Positions 1 through 11,744 of a stretch of DNA of 64,000 nt are shown one piece after another (within the stretch, counting starts at the first letter, position 1; the number at the start of each line of letters is the position of its first letter). The notes beneath the pieces were generated by a model that was not told the DNA's origin, searched no databases, and saw only the letters and a program-made list of their open reading frames with translations. A program made the position numbers and the translations under genes. This stretch comes from Steromphala cineraria (lineage: Eukaryota > Mollusca > Gastropoda > Trochida > Trochidae), in NCBI GenBank assembly GCA_916613615.1, contig OU744724.1, positions 32,809,607 to 32,873,606 on the forward strand, read 5' to 3'.

Positions 1-3000
1 TATTTATGTGTCCTTTATAATAATTACATTGTCGTCATTTCAAACATTAACGTCATCAATCAAACTTTACGTAATTACTTCATTGACTTGTCATTTACAA
101 TTTCCAACTCTGTTCATCCTGTTAGTATTGTAGATATTATGGTACATAATCGCTGTATGCATGGTACAAGATCGCCGTAGTTTTTGACTAATCAAGCCTG
201 AAACATATTTGAAAACAACAAATAAGGGTCTTTCCGACTAGGGTTTATATTTAGTTTGTTCTCTCGTGGACACTAACAAAATCTTACCAACCTGAAATAT
301 TTTCCTAAGTTGTTACGTTCATGAATATTAAAAACCAATAAACGTAACGACATCTTTTAACTAAGACATTTAAAATGTCGGTGGATCTTTACTTCTATTG
401 CTTAGTATTAACAGTTTATCTATTTAGTGATAGTGAGCATCGTTCTTAATGTGCTGCCAGAAATCTTAAGCTATTTAGCTAAAATATGTTTTTTGTGTAG
501 TGTATCCTTTTTTACAATAGGTCTCATGTGAGGATGGATAATTAAAATGAAAATGAAATAGAAAACGGGGTAAACGTCTTTGTTTGGTGACATTGATATC
601 TAACTCAAAACAAGAACTTTTTATATTCATGTACGAAAAAGTCAATGATATATGTATTGGTTGTTTAACACCTTGGCTGATATACTAGTATATGTATGTA
701 TATGTATGTAGCGTCCACCTGCCTCAACCATCGCCTTTCGGGATCAGTTGCCAAGCAACGAGCAGGATAATATGAAACACTGAGTCAATGGTAAGATTCA
801 TTGTCGACATGTTGAAAGATAGTCCAGGAGTAGATGAATACCCTGGACGGCTTGTGTTGAGCTGATGTTTTCCACGACAACACGTCATTCAGTCTATTAT
901 TAAACAATTTCAATTGAACATTGTGTATATTTTTATCACGGCCATCCAGTTTTGAAAAGAGTTTTTCACACACATCTGATAAAGAAATCTGCCTGGTTAC
1001 CATTAGTGGAGGTTCTTTGGGCAGTGTTTGGTGTATGGCGATGACTAGATTGTGATAAATAGGAGGGGTCTTAGACTATCACCCCGTCACGACCCTGCTT
1101 GAGATCCAATTGTAAAAGCTCTTGTCAGGGACCCGCATATCAAATATTACGCATTGTTGGACTAGATACCTTGACAACTTTTACATTCATCAAACATTTT
1201 CTAGGCCATGTGTACTTTGGCTAACATTTGTATTAACTCTTTAATATGATGATTACATGGTATAACTAACAGAAAAATATAAGTATTGAAATACATGACA
1301 ATTTAGATCATAGGATAGATGATTAAGAATGACTAAAAAGATTATCCAGTCACATGCTTTCACCTTTTTAAAATCAACTGCGTTGTAAACCAATGATTAA
1401 AGTTTCCAGCCAACGCCTAGTTACTCACACGTGATATAACAGTTCCCACCAGCATTTCTATTGATTCATAGAAAATAAAATGACATGTAAACGAGTCATG
1501 CTGCGAATTGTGAAACATCCCTTTGTAATGAATATTAATTTTTATCAGAATGTACTATTCGTGACATGTACACAAGTTTTCCCGTGTTTATCGGCACCGG
1601 AATTCATCAAGGTATGATCAACGCCCATTTTGTATGCATTCAAAAATAATTTGTTTTATTTAGGAACCTGTCTGTTAAGGATGAGCAGCCAAGCGATCGC
1701 CCACTGTTTACTATTCCTTGCTTATTTTCTTTACATGCCTGGCTGCTCAAGGGTGCAAAATAACTATCAATATTCAATAGGGCACTGACAACGCTAGACG
1801 TTTATTTAAAATAGTTTATAAATATACAAAATACTCAGTGGAATATCGTATTTCTATTTCAACATTTGCGTGATGAATTGTCATACCCTAATCCCCGTAT
1901 TTATTGTCCTGCTTCACGCACTAACGGAAATGACGCAAAAACTGTTTGTTTTCTTAATATGTTTTTGTAAATTGCTTTCAAACAGAACAAAATCCCAACC
2001 CTTTTTTAAATTGTCCGATTTTAAATTTAACATTTTCAAACAGCATGTGGTACTTACAAAAACCTATTATTGCTAATCTCCTTTAGTTTAAAAAAACCCT
2101 TATTTACACATCAGTAATAAATAATAGACTTGTGTTTGAGTCATTAATGAGCCAGGCACGAGTTTTAACTAAAATGCTACGTTTACACCACAATAAAGCT
2201 CTCCCTTGATTTTGCAACGATTTTTTTTGGAAAAAATCATATTAATTTCTAAAAATGGAAGCCTGTACGTCAATTTTATGGTGTTGAAACTTCACATAAG
2301 TATTATCCGCATAAAAGATTATGACAGCGCTGGGGATTAATCTTCAAAAAGGGGATTTGAATTTATTCAATAGTTTCAGTTCCCCGAAATATACTGAAAA
2401 AGCGTATCCTAGCGTCAAAACCTTGAAAAGCTTCCTATAATGAGATGTTAAATTGGATATTTTGGTCACATGACAAAGTCTTCTAATCGTAGCCAAATCG
2501 TAATCGAGTGTACATGTAAACGTGGCATTAGCAACGACCTTGTTTGTGTTTCTTGTTGCAAATGAAGCATTATTGGTCTAATCGAATCTTAATTCTATTC
2601 ATTTCAAATGAATGTCTTTACAAATTCAATTGATTTATTTACAATGTACTGGATGTTTTCAGGTTAGATCAATACTGTCCTCGTGTTTAATGGATTTCTT
2701 TAACAAAGAAAACATGGTTTATTAAAGTGCAAGTCGATATGTATAGCCCATCTAACATACAGGTTTTGAGGGTAAGGAAGCGTGAAAAGATGACACGGTA
2801 CCGTTTCATACGCACTTTAGATTCCTTCCTTCTCTGATCGATTAGATATGTTCGGTTTCATCCAACCTTTTGTTGGAGCTATATTGTGAATAATGCTGAG
2901 GATGTATGAGTATCATTTAATAATAACGAAATATTCATTTCCTCAATATTCTATGGACGTATAATAGAATCAGTTTCTTAGAAAACGCTGTATATACATA

Positions 3001-3369
3001 AATGAAGCTGCCAATACTTGATTTGACTCATTTCATCATCAGGAACATTACTTTAGTTTGCCTTAACTTGTTGGAGAAGATACATAGATTTAATAAAAAC
3101 ACTAAGGTAAAATCTACCACAATAATAGTAAATATAGTTGCTTTATTGTCTAAGGTTAAAAATATCTGACTTTGTTCACACGGGGCGGTCCAAGTTCGGG
3201 TATTGATCTGGTACTAATGCGTTATAGGAATGACATACGTATGCCGACGTTTGCAAATGTAATCTATTGATAGCGGAGACTTTTTTCGAGATATATATTC
3301 TAACGAATCACCCCCGCCTACCCTTTAGCAGTAACGAATAACCAACCATGTGTAGTGCTGAGCTCACCA
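1..3369. other. Intergenic, no gene supported
   Basis: AT-rich sequence. The open frames are short and show no recognisable domain or credible splice structure. I see no RNA gene. Confidence 0.5.
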
Positions 3370-3370
3370 A

Positions 3371-3440
3371 GAGTGTAGTCACGTGTAGTCACGAAGAGTC
3401 ACGCGTAGTCACGTGTAGTCACGAATAGTCACGTAATGAC
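3371..3440. repeat. 10-bp tandem array with TCACG cores
   Basis: Seven consecutive 10-bp units of the form NNNNNTAGTC / ACGNNTAGTC follow each other in exact register. Two junctions create the palindromic E-box CACGTG (3380-3385 and 3410-3415) and the others give CACGAA, CACGCG or CACGTA variants. The period is about one helical turn, so all cores face the same side of the DNA. It is either a simple micro-minisatellite or a binding-site array. Confidence 0.75.
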
Positions 3441-3728
3441 GCAAACTGGGGGAAGTTGGGGGTGATTGAGTTTGAACCCACGCTGAAGACAAATAACTTC
3501 AATGCTTTCGTCTTATGTGACTATTCGTATGATTGAAGAAATAAACCATTTTTTATTTGATTGAAACAAATATTTTCAAAAGAAATGAGTGGGCAAAAGT
3601 AATATATTCTTTCGAATAAATATAATGTGGCTTTGTTTTACTGTGAAACTTGTGAGCCCTTACTGGAATTGCGAATCATGGAATGTTCATGTTCTTCTAC
3701 ATGAAAGCGCCCTACCCTGCTCAAAACA

Positions 3729-4017
3729 CAGGGACATGTATCGCTAAAAGGACAGCGTTAGAAAGAGATATATACTTATAGAAACTACCCAACTTCTATG
3801 TTTATATAATAAAAGGAGAGTTGGTTTCTCACGTGAAGAAAGGTTGTATATAAGAAATAGTAAACATCGAATGGTGTCAGACTGGATCAATGTTCTTTAA
3901 TACGATGAATTCATTTCGACCATTATGTGGGTCTTGTCAAGTATGATATATATATATATATATATATGAAAGTAGGGTACGTATGTTCTTCTAACGCTGT
4001 TTTAAGCAATGTCCCTG
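3729..4017. mobile_element. hAT-like MITE (CAGGGACAT termini)
   Basis: The left end reads CAGGGACAT followed closely by ACAGCGTTAGAA. The right end is its inverted complement (TTCTAACGCTGT then ATGTCCCTG). The interior of about 289 bp has no coding capacity and contains a (TA)n run at 3949-3967. No clean target duplication is visible. A solo right-end-like fragment lies near 11910-11941. The CAGGG start suggests hAT, but this is an inference. Confidence 0.55.
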
Positions 4018-4210
4018 AGCCTCAAAGTATTGACATTGGAGTTGAAGTGAGTGAGTGAGTTATTGTTTAGTGTCGCTTGAACTAGATATCAGCCATAAGG
4101 TGCGTGGCAATTTAACATGGTAAACGTAGTAAATCAGAATATAACCTGTTGTTTCAGGTTCGCTCTTCATTCTATATAACAGCTCAGTATCAATGGCGTT
4201 TCTCAGTTAA

Positions 4211-4562
4211 AGGGGCAGTAGCAAGTTTTAGGGGGAATATAAGGTGATATCAGGAAAATGAAAATTAATGGTTCCAATTGAAAGACAATGTATTTAAACT
4301 AAATGGAGCAGTAATTATTCAAATATATAAAGTAAAGTTCAGCCATGCGATTCCCTCTTCGTACACAAAATGAATAAAAGGTGTACACACAGTATGGCCG
4401 CCAATGGATTTTATGTGAATCTTCATACTTTGTCTTCGGACTATGGATGATTGGCTTGTGTAATGAGATTTTTGTGTCAAAATAATATAGTTAGCATTAA
4501 CTTACAATTATCAGTGAAAAATAGAAAATTTAAAATTATCATAAAAACGTGCTACTTCCCCT
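4211..4562 (-). mobile_element. TTAA-flanked MITE, copy 1 (full length)
   Basis: A 352-bp element with terminal inverted repeats AGGGGCAGTAGCA...GTTTT, bounded exactly by TTAA at 4207-4210 and 4563-4566. The interior is the reverse complement of copies 2 and 4 (same blocks: fragments around ATTAATGGTTCC, GCGATTCCC and GGCCGCCAATGG). There is no ORF, so it is non-autonomous. TTAA target sites are used by the piggyBac and Kolobok superfamilies; the A/G-rich terminus fits Kolobok better, by inference. Confidence 0.8.
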
Positions 4563-4566
4563 TTAA

Positions 4567-5781
4567 CGGCCGATGGAAAGGATATTCATGTATGACAAGG
4601 CTTCTTGGATGGTTTCGTATATAATTTGGACAGAAGCAAATATGTCTTGGCTATATCATGTACACTAGTCGAGTCCAAGACTGTAGTTCAACAAAACCTC
4701 TCGATTAGCAAGTCCAGATCTTTAGAGGTTCCCTTAAGTATAAATAAAATATCCGTTTTTATAGACTGAATATGAGACTGAATATGAGTCTACATGTTCA
4801 GATTAGATAAAATATCAAATCAAATATATCAACACAGAAGTGGTGACTCTAGTCTAATACCCCGTTGTTATCTTGTGTGGACATCTCTATATATCATATT
4901 TAATCTGAAACTTAATAGTCTGGGAAGACTCGATGCATTAGATTTCGTGTATTGTTTTTCTATAGACACTCGTGTTTCACTGACTTCTCGTACAGAACTC
5001 AATAGTTGTCTTCGTTTGATAGTTTGTGTTTGATGTGTTATGACTGTATGTTTAAGTTGTTGAATACAAGACTGAGCAATTGCAGCCATAACGATTTCGT
5101 TTCTTTTCGACTTATTATCTTTTTGTATTATCTAAATATTTGGCATTAATTTCATAATCCATGTTATCTTATTTAATCAAACTCGATTAAATAAGATCTT
5201 CTGGCGCTAGATATATCATACTCTTATTTATATGTATTTCCGACTCACATTTAACCAAGTTTGTTAGGGACTTAAGGGTTCTGATAGACTTCAATATGAC
5301 CTCTCATCTGATGGTAAAGCAATCTCGATCATGTGCTCTGTAAACGTATTGAAAACTCAACAAAAATGTAAGTTTGATAAATGAACACTTTATATGCACC
5401 ATTTCATAACAATAACAAAAGTAAACGAGGTCACAACAAAAAACAGCATTTGGCACTTAACCGAGTCACAACAGATCATTTGCCTTATAAAACATCGAAT
5501 ATATATGTATACAGAGGAATGAGAAAACTGGATGGATTATATCAGTCTAGTTGGACTGTTCGAATTTCCATCAAATCGTTTGTTCATTGCGGACGTGATA
5601 AGGCCACGGTGGTATAAAGAAAAAAGTGATATCTGAAAATGTCAATTGATTCTTGAAAATGCCCACCTCTACACAAATGAATTCAAAAAAGTAAATTCAT
5701 GCTTATTAATGTGTTGATATTTTCTATTCTTTATGAACTGATATGTGAAAGGTTTATCATGAATCCCTGATGACGATAGAG
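4567..5781. other. Intergenic region downstream of the minus-strand gene
   Basis: No gene supported. It presumably includes the 3' UTR of the minus-strand gene at 5782-7561. An ATTAAA-type signal on the minus strand overlaps the hairpin near 5170, but the true polyadenylation site cannot be read with confidence. Confidence 0.35.
5166..5197. other. Perfect 13-bp hairpin
   Basis: Two perfectly complementary 13-nt arms (5166-5178 and 5185-5197) are separated by a 6-nt loop. The hairpin is AT-rich and sits about 585 bp beyond the stop codon of the minus-strand gene. Confidence 0.7.
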
Positions 5782-6308
5782 CTATGAGCCCCTTGCACAA
5801 ATAACGTCTCTTGACAAATTGGAATCTTTATCCTTTCCTGTCACTTCCTTATATGATTCGGGACGGAATTTTTTGCATGGCTGATTTGCAGAGGAGTCTT
5901 CACGTTCTCGTTTTGCAGACTGAGCACGCATGTTGGTGTTTGTCACCACTGAGTCAATATTCTCCAGGAAGCCGGGTAACTTATCAAGCAGTTCCTGGTC
6001 TGCAGGCGTCAACATCTCAAAGGACTCACTTTTGCTCGTGACGCACGTGCTGGATGCCGTCAGTGCGCATGTCACCTTATTGGCACACCTGTCCTTTTCT
6101 GCAGCGCAGGTATATACACAAGTCGCGCCCGTCACGGATGAGCTGTTTTTAACTGGAATGTCACAGCTGGAGAAACCACAAATATTATCCAGAAAGTCAA
6201 ACTCATCCCCGCTAGGTGCCGCATCTATGACGTCATCAATGACAAATTGGAATGCTTCCGTGTTTCCGTGATCAAAGTGTTCGATTGGCGCCTCCACGTT
6301 GAAGGAAT
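5782..6308 (-). CDS. Exon 2 of the unknown two-exon gene
   Basis: 527 nt, completing the split Asp codon and ending at a stop at 5782-5784. It holds the acidic patches, the Cys-rich segment, the predicted helix EMLTPADQELLDKLPGFLEN and the putative bipartite nuclear signal. Confidence 0.65.
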
Positions 6309-7561
6309 CTGTGAACAAATAAAAGATAAACGTTGAAAATATATGTACATTTCAAATAATGAATATTTAACCTAAAATCAAAGGTAATCGTTTTTTGAAG
6401 GTAACATTCACTGTATGTTAATCAGGCGAACATTGTTTAGAAATCCAGGCGTGTTAGATGTAAATGAAAGTGAAAAGATCGCTTAATCCTATGCACGTGC
6501 ATGTAATGTAGAGTAACCACTAAACACGTGAGTCATGTAGACTGAATCAGCAATGTCTGTTTACGATGTAATTAACCCGACCGACTAATTTACTACACGA
6601 ATAGATTCAGTGCGTTCCCCTTAACGCCCTCATAATTAAAGCTATAATTAGTAATGTAAATTTGTACTCATGTGCTGTAAACACTTTGATGATTAATTCA
6701 GCGTTCCCGTAATGACTATTATGCAAAGGGACCACGCCTATTTGCAATCAAGGTAGCTCATTAAAACGCGCCAGGTTTCAGAGCGCGTGACACGGCCGTT
6801 GCTGATTTGAATTAAACACGAAATCGCTGGATAAGGGTGTTCTTATTTCCTTGTACAGTGTCAACATTTTACCCTCTGCTTTTTTGCAGACGCTTTGAAT
6901 TTGGAGTTAAACTCGAAATCACCCTTGTCATTTGAAATGTGTGAGGATAAAATGGTTAAAAGGCCACTGCAGATGGACTTTGATGAAGTTTCAAAACGTA
7001 TATCAATTGCAAAATAGAATAACAAACATATCAATCGAAACAAAGTTCACAATAAATGACACTTGTTTTATCAAATGGGCAGAAAGCGTGTTTTTTTTAT
7101 AGATTAAACGAAATTCCTGGTTTTCAGCAAGTTTTGCATTGTAAACTTTGAGTGCACCAATAAACACAATCAACAGAAGAAAAGGTATTGGTAGCATACA
7201 TGTGCAGAGCGGATGAATTAACTCCGTTATGTTCGTTTCCGAAAATGTGGTCCTGGTAGTAATCGGACGCCCTACACTTGAGTGAGATAAATACATTTGA
7301 AGACATTGTTCAATATATGCTATCATATCAATCGATGCACATACCTATGAGTGAGTAGAGATCTTGGGATATTTCGGAACCAGCGAGAGGAGATGTGCAT
7401 TCCTCGGTAGCAGACGACAAGTCCCGACACTTTCTAGCAGACGATACCTCCATGAAATTCGACTTGGCGGGGTCGGCAATCCCCGGGTATTCGGAGATAT
7501 CCATTTTGGACGGGACTGGACTCACTGTGCTGTTTACGAAGTGTATGGATGTATCCAACAT
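5782..7561 (-). CDS. Two-exon gene, unknown nuclear-type protein (247 aa)
   Basis: Exon 1 is 7561-7345 and exon 2 is 6308-5782, joined across a 1,036-bp intron with donor G|GTATGT and acceptor TTCACAG|AT. Codon phase is kept (ATA G|AT TCC) and the product has 247 residues. The start is the first ATG after the TATA box, with A at -3; the same frame is open further upstream but only to a TTG. I recognise no domain. Visible features are acidic-hydrophobic stretches (FQFVIDDVID, DEFDFLDNI), a central Cys-, Ser- and Thr-rich block, and a C-terminal bipartite basic motif (KRERE ... KKFRP) resembling a nuclear localisation signal. No bZIP, zinc-finger or homeobox pattern is seen. A nuclear regulatory role is inference only. 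TATA box plus E-boxes suggests inducible transcription. Confidence 0.65.
6494..6530. promoter_or_regulatory. Intronic pair of CACGTG E-boxes
   Basis: Two palindromic CACGTG hexamers at 6494-6499 and 6525-6530 lie in the intron of the two-exon gene, about 190-220 bp from exon 2. With the two at the promoter this gives four perfect E-boxes at one locus. Confidence 0.45.
7345..7561 (-). CDS. Exon 1 of the unknown two-exon gene
   Basis: 217 nt, 72 codons plus one base. It starts ATG TTG GAT after ACG and ends at ATAG|GTATGT. It encodes a Ser/Pro/Thr-rich N-terminus with no motif that I recognise. Confidence 0.65.
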
Positions 7562-7643
7562 CGTTGGTAGAGGAAAGATTCTCTCAACGTTACTACTAGT
7601 GTGAACTGGCAATACGCTATGCTGTACTACCCATTCACTGCCT

Positions 7644-7652
7644 CTATTTATA
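7644..7652 (-). promoter_or_regulatory. TATA box (TATAAATAG)
   Basis: On the minus strand TATAAATAG starts 91 bp upstream of the first in-frame ATG (7559-7561). That predicts transcription from about 7615-7622 and a 5' leader of about 55-60 nt. A CRE-like half-site TGACG (minus strand) lies at 7666-7670. Confidence 0.7.
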
Positions 7653-7685
7653 TCGCCGCAGTCAACGTCACGGTAAACACAGAAC

Positions 7686-7707
7686 CACGTGACTACTATA
7701 ACACGTG
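7686..7707. promoter_or_regulatory. Tandem E-boxes upstream of the TATA box
   Basis: CACGTG at 7686-7691 and 7702-7707, 16 bp start to start and about 34 bp upstream of the TATA box. Tandem CACGTG sites bind bHLH factors of the CLOCK/BMAL, USF, MITF/TFE or HIF groups; which one acts here cannot be told. Confidence 0.6.
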
Positions 7708-7719
7708 AGAATTTGATCG

Positions 7720-8668
7720 ACGTGGCTTAGGCTTAGTCATTGATTATTTACCTACACAACGACTATAACGCTTCAGTTGCGGTGAGAGGGGATTGGGGCA
7801 TGACGGATAATCCTCGATTCTATGAATTACGTCGTTCTATCGTCCAATGGTTAGGCTCTAAATGCTCAGTTGAAATCTGGGATAAGCCCTTGTAGTCAGG
7901 GCACGGAGTCTGGAAACATCTAACCGCATGATCGTCTTTTGTAGATTTATTCAATTCCACAGTGTTCAAGAGGATACACCCAAACTCGACTGGGCCTCGT
8001 TTAACAGGTTTCTTCTAATCTATTGTAAACTGAGGGTATTCAAGCGGTCGCCAGTCGCAGCGCCACGCCCGGGTATAACCTGTCACCGAACGTGTCATTC
8101 GGAAAACATCGGCTGCGCTTCACTCTGTCCCTTGACACGACAAATACCGCAAAGCAGTTAACACATATATTTGAATCTTTGACCCGTTTCGCTACCAGTA
8201 TATTGGATTTGAACTGGGTTAACGCTGGATGTCTCGAATAGCCCAAAGGATATTTTCATCGTCTTTGTAAACACGAATAATACACCTAGATTAATGTTTT
8301 GAAGTACACTAGCTGTATGTGTTATGGAATATGTATTATATTCATTATTCAGGACATCTTGATAATTCACTGCTTTCCCCTGAAAACAATAAAGAATGGG
8401 GATAATATTTTACACAATAATGCTGACTTAAAGTTCGAAGTTGGTAACCATAAACCCTACCTGACTCATTTAACGAGACAAGATTTGTTTAATTCGCAAA
8501 GGACTTCTGATGCACTGTGCAATAACGTCATGGATATTTCATCATAGTATCGATGTATGTATCGTATCTGGTTATATTATATGATCAGCAATCACTCGTG
8601 AAATATCATGACACTCGATGAAATAAACCTGGTATTTGGAAAACATACATATATATGTTGTGTTTTAA
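7720..8668. other. Intergenic, no gene supported
   Basis: Short unrelated open frames on both strands; no coding or RNA gene I can defend. Confidence 0.4.
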
Positions 8669-9022
8669 AGGGGCAGTAGCACGTTTTTTGACAATTTTAT
8701 ATTCTAAATATTTACCTGATAATTATAAGTTAATGCTAAATGTATTATTTTGACAGTGTCAAATATCTCATTACACTAGCCAATCATCCATAGTCAGAGG
8801 ACAAAGTATGAAGATTCACATAAAATCCATTGGCGGCCATTTTATGTGAACACCTTTAATTCATTTTGTGTAAGAAAAAGAATCGCATGGCTTAACTTTA
8901 CATTATATATTTGAATTATTACTGCCCCATTTACTTTAAATACATTGTCTTTCAATTAGAACCATTAATTTTCATTTTCCTTACATCACCTTATATTCCC
9001 CCTAAAAACGTGCTACTGCCCC
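8669..9022 (+). mobile_element. TTAA-flanked MITE, copy 2 (full length)
   Basis: 354 bp with terminal inverted repeats AGGGGCAGTAGCACG, flanked by TTAA at 8665-8668 and 9023-9026. The interior matches copy 4 in the same orientation and copy 1 in the opposite one. No ORF. Confidence 0.8.
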
Positions 9023-9026
9023 TTAA

Positions 9027-11498
9027 ACAAGTTGTGTAAAGTTGATGCGGTCAAATGTGCAGTTGTGTTGTTCAAGTAGTCTACACTAGACGGCTGTTAA
9101 TAACAACTTTACATTAACAAAACCTCTTGAACAGGTAGTCTAGCTGGATCTGTAGAGAACTTCATCTTTGAAATTTCCTATACTCCGAGGATCTATTCCC
9201 ATATTCAATAAACTAATTGTTTTTTAGATTGAATATTTTCAATATACATGTAGTTTCACTGTGATCATACTAATCTGGAATCAAAACACCCAAGTGTTTG
9301 GTGTCCACTGAAGTTTCTCACTCAACCATCAGCTGGCATGGTGATGACCCCATCTTTTTGGAGACAGAAGGCATATTAATAATTGATTACATGCCTCAAA
9401 ACTACAATGAGTGGTTCATATGATGGCAAGAATTACGAAAATCAATCAGTGAAATGTTGCGGCTTGGTTAGGCCTGAGCAACTCGAAGACCTCTTGCAAA
9501 AAATAATATCAAATTTGAAAAAAATATAAATGTAATGAAAAGGAGACTGAGATTTCTTCATTTTCAGAATTGAGCTCTCAAGTCGTATTATAGACTTGCT
9601 TAGTCATTTTGTATTTATTCTAGGGTCTGGCTGACAGACTAAAGTGGCACCAAAAGCCTTAGATATAAGTGAAATAAGTGTACTGGGACGATGGGTTGTT
9701 ATAGGGATAAACGAAAGTAAAAAAATGGTTACGGAAGTTTGTTATACATAATTAAGTTACAAGTTATTGAACCCCTACCCCTGGTTTATACGTTTGAATG
9801 CTCTACTGCACAACATTTGAGGTCAGTCCATCGTGATTTTGATAAGCTTTTGATAAAGAATGCATAAGTTTAGAGATTTCTTTACGAAATTTCGACGGAA
9901 ATAAACATTACACAAGATAAGGAGGTAAATAGCACGTGAACCTATATACCCCGATACGTTGTAATTTTATCTGATAATTTTCAGATAGGTTCAGATTTTG
10001 ACAGAGATCGGTGATTAGATAAATACATAATTACATGTCCCAATTACGCCAGTTCATTGTGTATCTAATCTGCCCGTGCTACCCAGTTCCAGACCAAGTA
10101 TGTCGACACAACACGCAGTGCTCCTATGTTATCTCTGTAGACACCTAATATCTAGTTCACTGATAAACTGGTTATTTTCCGAGCATACACCGTTTTGGTA
10201 TTCTCATCTTAAATATGTATACAAGGTATTTTCCAGGCCCTGAGTGTAAAATTATTCGCCCTGCTCCCTGATTGTGTATTACAATATATAAAGGAGCCTA
10301 AATAAGTCCAGGTTCTAGTGCTCCAGATAAGCAGCGTATCTGCGTATTTTAGGCAATAAATTAACTAAAAAGCAATAGTTAAAAAAATGGGAACAAAGAT
10401 ACACAGAAATTTTCTTTGAATCCCCCTATAAAATTCGGAAATATGAGATACTTCATTTACACCAAAGGAAAGGTTTTGTTACAGATAACGTTAACAAATA
10501 GAAGTGGTATGTTTCCAATATCTCCACATATGCACACACCTTTGCTTTGCAGCGGTTGTTTGAGCATGAAGCTCCATAATTTGCCGTCTGTGATGTCATA
10601 AACCAATTATTCAGGGGTACCGATTTTTACCTACGATACAAGTTGTGTGAAATCTGTTATGAAAAATAAAGTCATTACAACCGGAAGTGTGACATATGAC
10701 CTTTACTCGCTCTCGTCCCGTTGTACAACTTTCACATTCGTTCTGTTAATTTCATACTGCCTTTTGTAATAGTTTTCATACGTCAATAGTTTATATATAA
10801 GCACAGAAGAAAACCTCCCAGATGGCAACGGCAAAATTAGTTAGTGATTATCGCCTTGATAAAATATTAACAGCCTTAAATCCTATTTGGGATATTTTAT
10901 TGGAAATTATGGAAATCGTGACAATTGGAAATTTGAGATGAAAATTGGGAAAACGTGTGAAACGTATATTGTTATTGCTGTTTTTATAATTATCGCATGA
11001 TATGACCGGTCGTGAATGCGTCTTTTTTCAATTAAGGGAATCAAAAGAGCTAACACATCATTTCGCTTACAGCATCAACGTTACAGCATCAACGTTTACA
11101 TTCTTGATGCTTATGTTAGTACGAACGGTGTGCACACTCAGGGTGATTACAATCTCATTTACACTTGAAATATACTTGTAACGACACATGGATCGTAATC
11201 GTGATCGGAATCGTGTGATTGATCGCTTAAATTTCTTTATTGTAACACACGATAAGTAATCTTCATTAAATTAAACACATTTGAACTTTGAATAATAAAA
11301 AGCATTTATTTGAGTACCATGTTTACAGAATTAATCTTAAACCTTGTTGTTAATGACTGAATGGATGTTAAGATATGGAGCATCTCAGGCATTCCCAAAG
11401 CACTATAGAAAATAAGAAATCTAAACACCTCCGGTAACTCTCTACTCGCAGATATTTGTTGTATATGTTTTTCAATGAAATAATATTTCTCTATACAT
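9027..11498. other. Intergenic, no gene supported
   Basis: No credible gene. A phrase resembling TCTGG(C/A)TGACAGACTAAA near 9614-9641 recurs near 20768-20787, so a further low-copy dispersed repeat is likely. Confidence 0.4.
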
Positions 11499-11741
11499 CA
11501 TTCTCTCCCCGCATAGAATGCTCACTCATACCCGAGCAAGTCTCTGTTCTAAATTCTAATCAGCCTGCAATAAATGATGTAGAAAGGTTGAAATTTGATT
11601 GGAGTCAATCCAAGTTTGTTCAGCGACGCCGTTACAACGTTGGATATTTTTGCCGCCAGGGCAATCTGCCGGAATCCCGACATCTTGGCTGATTAGAACA
11701 GAGGCTTGCTCGCACTGAACTGCCTCTGTGGGGAGAGAATG
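11499..11741. mobile_element. MITE with CATTCTCTCC termini
   Basis: A 243-bp element whose left end (CATTCTCTCCCC, then a GAGCAAG-TCTCTGTTCTAA block) is the inverted complement of its right end (CCTCTGTGGGGAGAGAATG). It is related to the 853-bp element at 38755-39607, sharing the block GGCAATCTGCCGGAA. The flanking 8-mers do not match, so the target duplication is decayed or the boundary has shifted. Confidence 0.6.
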
Positions 11742-11744
11742 GTA

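Noticed and set aside
4047..4115. GTGAGTGAGTGAGTTA... phrase as a tRNA-derived SINE
   Set aside because: The short GAGT repeat and following block resemble a mollusc dispersed repeat, but I cannot define A/B boxes, ends or a tail here.
7612..7614. Extending the minus-strand gene to the upstream start of its open frame
   Set aside because: The codon there is TTG and it lies almost at the predicted transcription start. The ATG at 7561 has good context.
7832..7900. tRNA-like A-box (phrase near CAATGGTTAGGCTC)
   Set aside because: No B-box or cloverleaf follows.
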